Of a DNA stretch of 64,000 nucleotides, positions 18,245 through 27,091 are shown piece after piece; position 1 is the stretch's first letter; each line of letters opens with the position of its first letter. The DNA comes from Sphingobacterium sp. (GTDB taxonomy: Bacteria; Bacteroidota; Bacteroidia; Sphingobacteriales; Sphingobacteriaceae). The notes under the pieces are model-generated. The model did no database searches. It had not been told where the DNA came from and saw nothing but the letters and a program-made list of their open reading frames with translations. The stretch spans positions 1 through 64,000 of the forward strand of contig JAQZAZ010000002.1 in assembly GCA_029239355.1 (NCBI GenBank). Direction: 5' to 3'. The translations under genes were made by a program, and so were the position numbers.

Positions 18245-19792
18245 TTAGTCTACGTCCCACCAAAGTTTGGTTGCCGCATTATCGGTTCCACCGAGCAGGG
18301 CACGGCCCTTCGTCAGTTCGGCAAGGTTGTCGGTCACCTCCGTCAAGGGATAAGGCAACCTTTTTATAAACGTCCCTCCAGGTAGGTCTGGATTGTCAGA
18401 CTTGAGCACCGTATACATCTTGGGATACCCTGTACGGCGGTATTCGGCCCATGCCTCCATACCATTGGGATAGATTGCCAACCATTTCTGGACGCCAATC
18501 TGCTCACGCTGTTCGGCCTCGATGCTACTCCATTTAATTGACGTTTGGGCGACTGCTGCTGAATTGTGATAATCGCCCGGGGCCTTCGGCTTGTGGGGTG
18601 ATGAAACATAATTGTTGATTATTGACTCATCATTTACGCCCCATTGCGCCATACTCAGTCGTATCCCCTGCTCATAAAGCGCCCGTGCTGTACCATCCAT
18701 ATTCCAGCCATTCAGGGCACCTTCCGCACGCAGCATAAACGATTCGGCGGCACACATAATATGAAAATTTTGTGTAAAATTACCTTCAAGCACCTCACCA
18801 TTGTACCGCACCCAATGGGTACCCACATTCGAATTTGCCCGCGACTGATTTCTCGGCTGCCCTAGGTCTTTAGCTGTCGCTCCATTGCGGACACTGTTAA
18901 AGGTCTTTCCGCTTAGGCTGGGCTGAAAATAAATACCCAATCTCGGATCCTCGTAGCCCTTGAGATAAGAGGCTATTGTCGAACTCATCGAAAATTCATT
19001 CCATACAGCTACCTGCGACAGACCATTGGTGTCATTGCCCGAGAGTGACTTGAGCATGGTCGCATTCTGACCGTTACTCTCCATCACACCTGCAGCTACC
19101 GCAGCCTCAGCTTCGGCCCTTGCTTTTATGGGATCTATTTTTGATATCCGCAGTGCCAGCCGCAGGCGCATGGAATTGGCAAATCGAATCCAGTTTTCAA
19201 CATTTCCATTATACATCAGATCATAATTCTGAAAAACTGTCGTTCCTGCAGGTAGGGCCTTCAATTGGTCAACCGCTGTCGTGAGTCGAGTAAAAAAATC
19301 CGAGTAAATCTTGTCCATCGGATCGTAGGGAATGACGTCGCGCGCTTCCGCAGCAGCGAAATAAGGGATTGGGCCGAAATGATCGGTCAGTCGATGAAAA
19401 GCATACACCCACATAATATTAGCCAGTGCGCCTTCGCCCGAACCCACCTCCGTATTATCCATGATACTTTTAAGCTGTGGTGCGGTATCGACGTATACAA
19501 CAGTCCAAAATCGCCGCTGCCAGTCTGGAGTAAGCAGGTAGCGATCTGTACTGAAGGAATTGGTGGTCAACGCAAAATATTGCGCGTATAGATCAGCGCC
19601 CAGATTCTGCACTGTTTGGTAGAAAGAGCGGTTCATCGCCGCCGAGGATTGCGCCTTAGCGAACATAAAGGGCAATTCGCGCTGTGTGATCACCGTAATA
19701 TTGTTGGGATCGGTGTTGATCTGATCAAAATCTTTAGTGCAGGAGATTAAGCTCAATCCCAACAAGGCACCAAATAGCATTTTTCTTCTCAT
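18245..19792 (-). CDS. SusD/RagB-family outer-membrane lipoprotein (amino-sugar locus)
   Basis: A 515-residue surface lipoprotein that would cap the SusC channel and bind the glycan. Lipobox Cys18 follows LGLSLIS, and the mature start is TKDFDQINTDPNN, a common beginning in the SusD_RagB-like family. The helical part contains the region NIMWVYAFHRLTDHFGPIPY typical of SusD TPR helices. It starts 11 bases after susC and is 11 bases ahead of the hydrolase gene. Confidence 0.9.
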   Translation of the reverse strand: MRRKMLFGALLGLSLISCTKDFDQINTDPNNITVITQRELPFMFAKAQSSAAMNRSFYQTVQNLGADLYAQYFALTTNSFSTDRYLLTPDWQRRFWTVVYVDTAPQLKSIMDNTEVGSGEGALANIMWVYAFHRLTDHFGPIPYFAAAEARDVIPYDPMDKIYSDFFTRLTTAVDQLKALPAGTTVFQNYDLMYNGNVENWIRFANSMRLRLALRISKIDPIKARAEAEAAVAAGVMESNGQNATMLKSLSGNDTNGLSQVAVWNEFSMSSTIASYLKGYEDPRLGIYFQPSLSGKTFNSVRNGATAKDLGQPRNQSRANSNVGTHWVRYNGEVLEGNFTQNFHIMCAAESFMLRAEGALNGWNMDGTARALYEQGIRLSMAQWGVNDESIINNYVSSPHKPKAPGDYHNSAAVAQTSIKWSSIEAEQREQIGVQKWLAIYPNGMEAWAEYRRTGYPKMYTVLKSDNPDLPGGTFIKRLPYPLTEVTDNLAELTKGRALLGGTDNAATKLWWDVD

Positions 19793-19803
19793 GATTACAA
19801 CTG

Positions 19804-22800
19804 TTAAAAGGTTAATTTTAAGTTTACCCCAAAAGTCCGCACAGCGGGCGGCAATCCGACTTCCACTCCCTGATAATTACCTGCTCCGAGCGCTGCCTCG
19901 GGATCTATTGGGTTGTTTGTTTTTCCGATTCCAGGGATATCCAGCTTGGATTTTCCACGGTAAAAGAAAAAGAGGTTGCGCCCCGTTAAGGACAACTGCG
20001 CATTCTTAAATGCAGCCGTTTTCTTTAAATCAAACCGATAAGAAATAGATAGCTCCCGTAGACGTACATTGGTCATGTCATATGTAAAAAACTCACCCCA
20101 ACCATCCCGTCCATTCTGCGATACACTTGTCCACAGCTGCTGCGCGGAGATCGATTTTGTATTTGCAGCACCATTGAGATCTACCGCATCCAATACCAGA
20201 CCACCTTCCCGATACATCGTAGTGTAGTCCGCCACACCGAAGGCTGCAAGATAAGCTGAGGTTCCGGATACAATTTCACCTCCTATCCGTGCATCGACCA
20301 GTGTATTGAGCGTAAATCTTCTGTACGAAAACGAATTAGACCAGCCCAATAAAGCTTTAGGATTGAAGTTACCTAATTTTTGGTTGGCTTCAACCACTGG
20401 AAGTCCGTTGTCATCTACCATAAATTTGCCGCTCTGCTGGTCGCGTTTCCAAGCATAACCATAGAGATCACCATACTTCTCCCCCTCATTTACGACAACT
20501 GTGGCATACCTGTTGTTATCGGTGATGTTGGCCCTTTTTGTTTTATCATGCAATGCGATAATCTTGTTAGTATTAGCCGACAAATTTAAACTCGTCTCCC
20601 AAGAAAAACGTTCGCGTTTTATCGGCGTTGCGGTTAATTGAAGTTCGAATCCACGGTTTTCAATATCGCCTGCATTAATATATTGGCGACTATAACCGCT
20701 CGCCATGGGTAGCCCCAGAAACAGGAGCTGATTTACAGTATTGCTCTTATATAGCGTCAAATCAAATCCCAGTCTATTTTCAAAGAATTTCATATCGAGA
20801 CCAGCTTCAAAGGACTTGGTCAATTCGGGTTTTAGATCCGGAATCGCTTTGATTGCGGAGCGGGAAATAAATCCATTTCCTGCCCCTAGGCCAAATGAGT
20901 AGAGCTGTCTAAGCAGGTATGGATCAGCATCATTACCCACCTGTGTATAAGACGCCCTGATTTTCCCAAAAGTCACCCAGGTGGGCATATGGACCAATTC
21001 GTTGACTATCGCCGATAGCCCGATAGAAGGATAGAAATAACTGTGTGGAGCTTTCAATGTTGAGGTCCAGTCATTCCGTGCAGTCATGTCCAAAAAAATA
21101 GTATTGTCAAAGGCAAACTGTGCACTGGCATAGATCGAATTGAGCCGACGCTCATAGCCTGCTATAGCCAGGAATTCAGGTGTTGTTGCCATTTTTAGGC
21201 TAAACTCATTGGGAATTGAAAGCCCATTGGCCATATTCTGAAAGCTACTGTATTTTCTGCGGAGTGCACTAGCCCCAAGGTTGTAGGTAATAACGAGACG
21301 CTCCGTCAATGGATTTTTTCCATTGACAAGAAAGTCAAGGTTACTTTCCTGATATCTGGCATTTATCTCATAGTATTTCCCACCTTTTCGTACATCCCCA
21401 ACAGACACAGTACTGGCAAAAAAGGAGCCATCCGTATTGTCAAGATACTTATCAAAGCTATATCTTCCCATGATGCTGAGCCAATCTGTCAGCTGGTATG
21501 TTGCCGAACCCAATGCAGTAATACGATCGCGCACTTCATTGACTGATGTCCGATTAGTACTCCAATAAGGATTATCGTAAATCGCCGAACCCGACCAGTA
21601 TTTACGCAGGGGCTGTCCTGTGTTGGGATCTATGGTCTCATAGTCCAACAGTTCATTTTTATCCATATCCCGGGGAATGATGTATGCTTCCACAGGAATA
21701 CCCATATCACCCAAACGTGGCCGGTTGTCGATCTGCTGATTGACATAATTGAGCTTGACATCTGTTTTCAGTTTAGGAATGACCGCTGTATTTACCCGTA
21801 GGTTGAGACTATTGCGTTTGAGTGCGTTGCCAGGGATAATACCTCCGATTTTATTGTTGGCATACGATACATAACCTTGCAGTTTTTCGGTACCGCCATA
21901 GGTACTGATGCTGTTATTAAACGTGGCCGAGTTTTCATAGAAATCTTTTACATTATTTTTATAGGTCTGTGCCTGTGGTCCCCAGCTCTCCCCGATATTG
22001 GAACCACTCACGCCGCCATTTCCTCTACCATAGGTATTTTGAAATTGAGTCAGCAAGTTGACCTGATCAAAAAAAGCGCTGCCATTGTAGTCTACTGTAT
22101 ACCGGCCTGTTTTCCCCTGTTTGGTGGTGATTAGAATCGCCCCATTTGCGGCCCTGCTTCCATATAGTGCCGCCGCTGACGGGCCTTTGAGCACATTGAT
22201 CGATTCCACATCATCTGGATTAATATTGGCCGCGCCATCACTGGTACCGTAATTATAGGTCGTACCCGTAGCTTGCTGCGCGCTTGAATTATCATATGGC
22301 ACCCCATCGACAACAATTAAAGCATTGTTATTTCCAGAAATTGATTTATTACCCCGAAGCACTACCCGAGCTGAAGCCCCCGGACCAGAGGCAGCCGTGG
22401 TGATAACAGCGCCAGCCACCTTACCTGTGAGGCTGCTCATAATATTGCCGCTGTTGTCGCGTGCATCATTCACAGCACTACTGCTGATCTGCTGAGTGGC
22501 ATAAGTAAGTCCCCTTGTCTCTCTTTTGATCCCCAACGCGGTTACCACGACCTCATCGATGGTAAAATTCTCTTGGGTCAGACTTACTGCCAATGCCGTC
22601 GCTGTTGTCACAGGTAATTCAGCAGATTTATACCCAATCAGTGAAAACTTGAGCCTGTCTCCTGCCGCAGCTTTGATACTGAAATTACCGTCCTGATCGG
22701 TGTGCCCCGCTAGTTGTGTGCTAAGATTTAGGACCGTCACTCCTGCTAGCGGTTTCTGATCCGTTGCGCTGGTAACTTTTCCTTTCCGGGCGACCTGCTG

Positions 22801-22887
22801 TGCCTCTACTCTCCCGATATAAAAGAAGAGACAACAGCTAAGCAGCCCCAGAAAAAACAAGCGTTTGCTGTCGATACGAGCTATCAT
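19804..22887 (-). CDS. SusC/RagA TonB-dependent transporter (amino-sugar locus)
   Basis: A 1027-residue outer-membrane receptor. The order is signal peptide (to about residue 29), a carboxypeptidase-regulatory-like domain (residues about 32-105), a TonB box region (DEVVVTALG), a plug domain (VVDGVPYD and GSRAANGAILITTKQG) and a long beta-barrel ending in the aromatic LKLTF. It is the first gene of the minus-strand operon susC-susD-hydrolase-GH109-nagB-MFS-nagA. A candidate promoter and a LacI-type palindrome lie upstream. It takes up glycan pieces with energy from TonB/ExbBD, which are not in this window. Confidence 0.93.
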   Translation of the reverse strand: MIARIDSKRLFFLGLLSCCLFFYIGRVEAQQVARKGKVTSATDQKPLAGVTVLNLSTQLAGHTDQDGNFSIKAAAGDRLKFSLIGYKSAELPVTTATALAVSLTQENFTIDEVVVTALGIKRETRGLTYATQQISSSAVNDARDNSGNIMSSLTGKVAGAVITTAASGPGASARVVLRGNKSISGNNNALIVVDGVPYDNSSAQQATGTTYNYGTSDGAANINPDDVESINVLKGPSAAALYGSRAANGAILITTKQGKTGRYTVDYNGSAFFDQVNLLTQFQNTYGRGNGGVSGSNIGESWGPQAQTYKNNVKDFYENSATFNNSISTYGGTEKLQGYVSYANNKIGGIIPGNALKRNSLNLRVNTAVIPKLKTDVKLNYVNQQIDNRPRLGDMGIPVEAYIIPRDMDKNELLDYETIDPNTGQPLRKYWSGSAIYDNPYWSTNRTSVNEVRDRITALGSATYQLTDWLSIMGRYSFDKYLDNTDGSFFASTVSVGDVRKGGKYYEINARYQESNLDFLVNGKNPLTERLVITYNLGASALRRKYSSFQNMANGLSIPNEFSLKMATTPEFLAIAGYERRLNSIYASAQFAFDNTIFLDMTARNDWTSTLKAPHSYFYPSIGLSAIVNELVHMPTWVTFGKIRASYTQVGNDADPYLLRQLYSFGLGAGNGFISRSAIKAIPDLKPELTKSFEAGLDMKFFENRLGFDLTLYKSNTVNQLLFLGLPMASGYSRQYINAGDIENRGFELQLTATPIKRERFSWETSLNLSANTNKIIALHDKTKRANITDNNRYATVVVNEGEKYGDLYGYAWKRDQQSGKFMVDDNGLPVVEANQKLGNFNPKALLGWSNSFSYRRFTLNTLVDARIGGEIVSGTSAYLAAFGVADYTTMYREGGLVLDAVDLNGAANTKSISAQQLWTSVSQNGRDGWGEFFTYDMTNVRLRELSISYRFDLKKTAAFKNAQLSLTGRNLFFFYRGKSKLDIPGIGKTNNPIDPEAALGAGNYQGVEVGLPPAVRTFGVNLKLTF

Positions 22888-22938
22888 AATTTATCGATTT
22901 AAATTGATGGATTTAGTTTATTTCCATTGCGTTATACC

Positions 22939-22969
22939 CAAAGAAAGATCATCGAAGCTATAAATACAA
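22939..22969 (-). promoter_or_regulatory. Candidate susC promoter
   Basis: On the minus strand a TTG at 22967-22969 is followed after exactly 20 bases by TTTCTTTG (22939-22946), which differs from the Bacteroidota -7 TAnnTTTG at one base. It lies about 52 bases upstream of the susC ATG. Confidence 0.45.
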
Positions 22970-22990
22970 GTGATTGACCGAATAAAGTAG

Positions 22991-23004
22991 CGGTAACGTT
23001 ATCG
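22991..23004. promoter_or_regulatory. LacI-type operator candidate upstream of susC
   Basis: CGGTAACGTTATCG is palindromic except for one base pair, with a central CG flanked by TAA/TTA, the form of LacI-family operators. It lies 22 bases upstream of the -33 element of the susC promoter candidate and about 104 bases upstream of the start codon, a position suited to activation or looping rather than simple promoter blockage. Confidence 0.6.
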
Positions 23005-23032
23005 AAAATCCAGTACTTTCCTTTCCGTATGG

Positions 23033-23244
23033 TTGTCCATTTTTTACAAATCAGGTAACACCGTCAATGAATACCCCAACGAGATGAGCACACAGATTTT
23101 CCCTGAACTGCAACAACGTGAACTCAAAGTCCATGGCAGTTTTTCATTAAGCTTCCAGACAACAACGATGCATGGGAAATCATTGCTTTCGAACAAAATC
23201 AAAAGTCTGGTGAAATCATTGACGCTGCAGGTATAGACCTATAG
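23033..23244 (+). pseudogene. Frameshifted remnant of an unidentified gene
   Basis: Two overlapping frames together read like one protein. The first (from about 23040) gives SGNTVNEYPNEMSTQIFPEL and on to GSFSLSF; then near 23165 the sense shifts frame to give DAWEIIAFEQNQKSGEIIDA and ends at a TAG (23242-23244). The parent N-terminus is missing. I cannot name the family. It lies directly upstream of the cytochrome gene. Confidence 0.4.
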
Positions 23245-23373
23245 CAACAATTCCTGTCCATTTCACTCTTCAAAAAGCTGATTTCAACTTGCAATATGTC
23301 CGGCTCAAAGGGTTTGAACTTTCCTTACCCTTGTGTTTGGCGTAATTTTAACACAACAAAAAAGCAAATTATC

Positions 23374-24363
23374 ATGAACTACTTAAAACAGATCAGGCTG
23401 ATACCAATAATTTTCTGTATCGCAACTGGTTTCATCATCTTGCAATTTTTGAATAAGCCATTGGAAAAGAAGCAGGTTACGGGGCATTTACGGGATGTAC
23501 CAAAAAATGTTGAACTGATTTTGGAGCGTTCTTGCTATAGCTGCCACTCCAATGAACAGCAATTATCTTTTTTTGATAAAATAGCGCCCATTTCGTGGTT
23601 CGTTAACAAAGATATCGTCCGAGCTCGGGAAGTGATGAATTTTTCGGAATGGGACAAGCTATCAGATGCAGAACACAAAGGAAAATTCTACGCCATCTTT
23701 AATATGGTTAATGCTGGTAAAATGCCTCTCCCTGCTTACGTACTTACGCATCCGGAGGCCAGATTATCTGCAAATGAAATACAGATCATAAAACAGTATG
23801 CACTTTCTTTATCCGCCAAAGACAGTATTCTGCGGCCACAACATCATATAAAGCAGGAAAAACAGGGACAGCCTGTCCGACTGTCAAGCACTACATCCGT
23901 GTCACCCAATGGGATAAAATATAACGCTGCTTTCAAAAACTGGAAAGTAATTGGCATGAGCACCCTTATCGACAACACAATACGCGTAATCTATGGAAAT
24001 GACATTGCTGTCAAAGCGATTGAACAGGAAAACTTCCATCCATGGCCCGATGGAAGCGCTGTGGCGAAAGCAGTATTTAAACAAATCAGGAAGCCAGATG
24101 GTGAAATCGTACCCGGAGATTTTGTGAACATGCAATATATGGTCAAGGATGGCAAAGAATTTAGTGATACCGAAGGCTGGGGCTTCGCAAAATTCAATGG
24201 ACAGGCGCTAAAACCTACAGGGAAGACCGCCTTATTTGCGCAGCAATCCTGCATCAGCTGTCATAGGCAGCTGGCTGGATCGACGGGTTACTTGTTTAAT
24301 GTACCGCCGAAAGTAAACTCCAGAAAATTGATTGAACACTATTTAAAAACAATCCAAAAATGA
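23374..24363 (+). CDS. Exported haem-binding / cytochrome P460-domain protein
   Basis: A 329-residue protein anchored or exported through an N-terminal hydrophobic segment (LIPIIFCIATGFIIL). It has two c-type haem motifs: CYSCH at residues 54-58 in an N-terminal haem-binding domain, and CISCH at residues 293-297 within a C-terminal cytochrome P460-like domain (NWKVIGMST, IRVIYGND). P460 domains bind haem cross-linked to the protein and some oxidise hydroxylamine or detoxify NO; the role here is unknown. I chose the ATG at 23374, at the signal segment, over an earlier in-frame ATG at 23296. It overlaps the next gene by 4 bases. Confidence 0.82.
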   Translation: MNYLKQIRLIPIIFCIATGFIILQFLNKPLEKKQVTGHLRDVPKNVELILERSCYSCHSNEQQLSFFDKIAPISWFVNKDIVRAREVMNFSEWDKLSDAEHKGKFYAIFNMVNAGKMPLPAYVLTHPEARLSANEIQIIKQYALSLSAKDSILRPQHHIKQEKQGQPVRLSSTTSVSPNGIKYNAAFKNWKVIGMSTLIDNTIRVIYGNDIAVKAIEQENFHPWPDGSAVAKAVFKQIRKPDGEIVPGDFVNMQYMVKDGKEFSDTEGWGFAKFNGQALKPTGKTALFAQQSCISCHRQLAGSTGYLFNVPPKVNSRKLIEHYLKTIQK

Positions 24364-24797
24364 AAAAGATCCTATATATACTGCTGTTTGGTAGTTTAAT
24401 CTTTGGTTCATGCGCCAAGAATACCAATAAAGAAACGGACAATATTCGCTTTATGTTTGATCCCGGTGACCTTCAATTTATTTCGTCATCTTTTAACCCC
24501 GCAATGCAGACCATGTCAGCATTATATGGAAATTCAACAGCAATTTTACTCCTGTCCAATCCCCAGCAACCGCAGCAGCACGCTTCGCTGAAACTTGTCA
24601 CATACAGGATGCAGGATGATCCCAATTATTTTGGGAGTAAAGTAAACGGTGAACTTATCCTTGTAGAAACCCTAAAACCTGGCCCGGACGGAGTATTGGA
24701 ATATCACACCGAATTTGGGCAAATTCCCACAAATCAGTCAAGGGAACAACGCATTGCGCACATTTTAGACAGTAAGCCAATAGCGTTTCCTCAATAG
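24360..24797 (+). CDS. Small lipoprotein coupled to the cytochrome gene
   Basis: A 145-residue lipoprotein: signal MKKILYILLFGSLIFGS with lipobox Cys18. The mature part has no motif I recognise; it is rich in Gln and Pro, and a central stretch (LILVETLKPGPDGVLEYHTE) may be a beta-sandwich. The start overlaps the cytochrome stop (ATGA), so translational coupling and a joint function, such as a partner or electron-transfer adaptor, are likely. Confidence 0.75.
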   Translation: MKKILYILLFGSLIFGSCAKNTNKETDNIRFMFDPGDLQFISSSFNPAMQTMSALYGNSTAILLLSNPQQPQQHASLKLVTYRMQDDPNYFGSKVNGELILVETLKPGPDGVLEYHTEFGQIPTNQSREQRIAHILDSKPIAFPQ

Positions 24798-24838
24798 TTA
24801 GTTAAACAGAATAAAAAAGATCGTTAAAAATAAGTACT

Positions 24839-25882
24839 ATGAAAAGGATATCAAATTTTAGTAAAAATGCACTTATCGCATTGCTGATGAGCATGCTAGC
24901 AGTCCCAGGTGCGTCATCAGTGACCGCACAGCAGCTTTCCCATGAGGACAAGGCACAAGTAAATCTCCCTGTTAATTCAGCTTTTCAAAACACAAAAAAA
25001 GTCCGGGCAGGCCTGCTCGATGTAGGCTATGCGGAGGTAGGGCCCAAGACTGGGAAACCAGTGATACTACTTCACGGATGGCCCTATGACATCCATAGCT
25101 TTGAAAAGTCTTCTGTCCTACTTGCCGAAAAAGGCTACCGCGTGCTAATGCCCTACCTGAGAGGCTATGGAACGACAACATTTATTTCACCGCAAACATT
25201 CCGCAACGGCCAGCAGTCGGCTGTTGCACAGGACATCATCGCTTTTATGGATGCTTTAAAAATAAATCAGGCCATTATCGGTGGCTTTGATTGGGGAGCG
25301 CGAACAGCAGATATCATCGCCGCATTATGGCCCGAACGCTGCTCGGCATTGGTTGCTGTGAGCGGTTATCTCATTGGAAGCCCAAAAGCAAATCAAACGC
25401 CCTTGCCTCCAAATGCCGAATTCTTATGGTGGTATCAGTATTACTTTGCTACAGAAAGAGGATATGAAGGATATAAGAGCAATACACATGCTTTCAACAA
25501 ATTAATATGGAAAACAGCATCTCCAAAATGGGCCTTTGATGATAGTGCATATGAACGTTCGGCTAAAGCTTTTGATAACCCTGACCATGTCGATATTGTT
25601 ATCCATAATTACCGCTGGCGCCTTGGCCTAGCCAAAGGAGAGAGACAATATGACACGCTTGAGGCTAAACTGGCACAATCACCAGCAATCACCGTCCCAA
25701 CAGTGACACTCGAAGGTGACGCCAACGGCGCAGCTTTCCCGCTACCCGAAAATTATGCCTCTAAATATATCGGAAAGTATATGCATCACACGCTGACCGG
25801 CGGAATTGGGCACAACTTACCACAGGAGGCGCCTATAAAATTTGCTGAGGCTATTGTCGAAGCAGATTCCATGGCTAGATAA
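24839..25882 (+). CDS. Periplasmic alpha/beta hydrolase with Asp nucleophile (epoxide-hydrolase/dehalogenase-like)
   Basis: A 347-residue protein with a signal peptide (cleavage near SSVTAQ). It has the HGWP oxyanion motif at residues 79-82 and nucleophile Asp151 in GGFDWGAR, where most lipases would have Ser. An Asp nucleophile is the mark of the epoxide hydrolase / haloalkane dehalogenase branch. The catalytic His is probably in GGIGHNLPQEAP near the C-terminus. The substrate is unknown. It lies 41 bases after the lipoprotein gene and is followed by a long hairpin, so it probably ends the 23374-25882 operon. Confidence 0.82.
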   Translation: MKRISNFSKNALIALLMSMLAVPGASSVTAQQLSHEDKAQVNLPVNSAFQNTKKVRAGLLDVGYAEVGPKTGKPVILLHGWPYDIHSFEKSSVLLAEKGYRVLMPYLRGYGTTTFISPQTFRNGQQSAVAQDIIAFMDALKINQAIIGGFDWGARTADIIAALWPERCSALVAVSGYLIGSPKANQTPLPPNAEFLWWYQYYFATERGYEGYKSNTHAFNKLIWKTASPKWAFDDSAYERSAKAFDNPDHVDIVIHNYRWRLGLAKGERQYDTLEAKLAQSPAITVPTVTLEGDANGAAFPLPENYASKYIGKYMHHTLTGGIGHNLPQEAPIKFAEAIVEADSMAR

Positions 25883-25907
25883 ATAGCTTTTGGAAAATAC
25901 ATTTCAC

Positions 25908-25954
25908 TTTATAAGAATACTTCAAGATACTCCTACCCGAAGTATTCTTATAAA
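25908..25954 (+). terminator. Long hairpin after the hydrolase gene
   Basis: A perfect 16-bp stem (25908-25923 with 25939-25954) with a 15-base loop, 26 bases after the stop codon. No long T-run follows, so termination may depend on the A/T-rich arms. Confidence 0.65.
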
Positions 25955-26062
25955 TGTCATGCATTCAAGGTATCAATATAACAAACATTTTTTAGTAATT
26001 TGGCCGCTTTCACATTGTTGCGAAAACCGACAAAAGAAATAAGTAATTTAAACTTAATATCC

Positions 26063-27091
26063 GTGATAAAAAAACTGCAAACATCATTTTCCATATCACA
26101 TCGACTGATTTGGATAAGCTCCATATCGTTGGGCATATTGACCTCTATCCCTAAGATTGTGGACCATCATTTTGTGCTTGCCGAGGGGATAGCCGATTTT
26201 GTAGTTACAGCTGGTTTTGCTTTGTTGATTTGGTACTACAATATTTATTCAATACCTGCTTATACAAAAAAAACAGGAAGTAGAAATGTTATTTCAGCAC
26301 AACTTTTTATAGGATTAGGTGTAGGGCTGATATTAATGTTTTTGCTGTCCTCTATACAATATTACATCCTTTCCCATCTTAATTTTGGCCCTAAAATGTT
26401 GATGTATGAAGTAAGGGGTATACTTATTAACCTGACATTCTACATGTTTATTCACCTGCTATACCAGACCTACTTAAATCAACAGGTCGTGCGTGAGCTG
26501 GAACGTTCAATGTCGGCAAACCTGGCTGCCCAATATGAGCTCCTCAAACAGCAGGTCAACCCACATTTTCTTTTCAACAGTCTTAATACCTTGAAATACA
26601 TGGTAGAAAGCCATGATAACCAATCTTCGGAATTCATTATTAAGCTTGCTGATTTTTACAGGTTCACACTCGGGAGCCTAAAATTGAATCTTCTGACACT
26701 TAAAGAGGAATTGGAGATCATGGATTCTTATATCTATTTGCTCAAGGCTCGTTTCGAAGAAGGATTGCTTGTCTCCCATAACCTAAGCTCCGAACTCTAT
26801 ACTACTTTAATACCTCCTTTTACGCTCCAGCTATTGGTAGAAAACTGTATCAAACATAACATCGTTTCGCTGGATAAACCCCTTCACATCTATATTAACC
26901 GTGAGGAAGACTACCTGGTTATCAGAAACAATCTACAGATGCGAAAAATTCCAGAACCATCAACCGGATTGGGACTGGAGAATATCAACCAACGTTATCT
27001 ACATCTGTCAGAGCGAGAGATCCAAATTCTAGCTGACAATGAAGCATTTACAATAAAACTTCCTATTATATATGAATATCCTAATAATTGA
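26063..27091 (+). CDS. LytS-type sensor histidine kinase
   Basis: A 342-residue membrane kinase of the His_kinase (LytS) family. Four hydrophobic segments span about residues 14-140, followed by a coiled linker and the phospho-acceptor motif QVNPHFLFNSLN, then an HATPase domain with ENCIKHN and GLGLENINQR. No ATG lies near the N-terminus: I chose the GTG at 26063 (MIKKLQTS), while a TTG at 26000 would add 21 residues. It overlaps the following response regulator gene by 20 bases. The signal is unknown; the cytochrome/hydrolase operon just upstream is a possible target. Confidence 0.85.
   Translation: MIKKLQTSFSISHRLIWISSISLGILTSIPKIVDHHFVLAEGIADFVVTAGFALLIWYYNIYSIPAYTKKTGSRNVISAQLFIGLGVGLILMFLLSSIQYYILSHLNFGPKMLMYEVRGILINLTFYMFIHLLYQTYLNQQVVRELERSMSANLAAQYELLKQQVNPHFLFNSLNTLKYMVESHDNQSSEFIIKLADFYRFTLGSLKLNLLTLKEELEIMDSYIYLLKARFEEGLLVSHNLSSELYTTLIPPFTLQLLVENCIKHNIVSLDKPLHIYINREEDYLVIRNNLQMRKIPEPSTGLGLENINQRYLHLSEREIQILADNEAFTIKLPIIYEYPNN

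Larger units (their letters stand above)
22888..23373. other. Divergent regulatory region with promoter, operator and a gene remnant
   Basis: Between susC (minus) and the cytochrome gene (plus). It holds a susC promoter candidate (22939-22969), a LacI-like operator (22991-23004) and a frameshifted coding remnant (23033-23244). The last 130 bases before 23374 are probably the cytochrome promoter, without a clear consensus. Confidence 0.55.
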
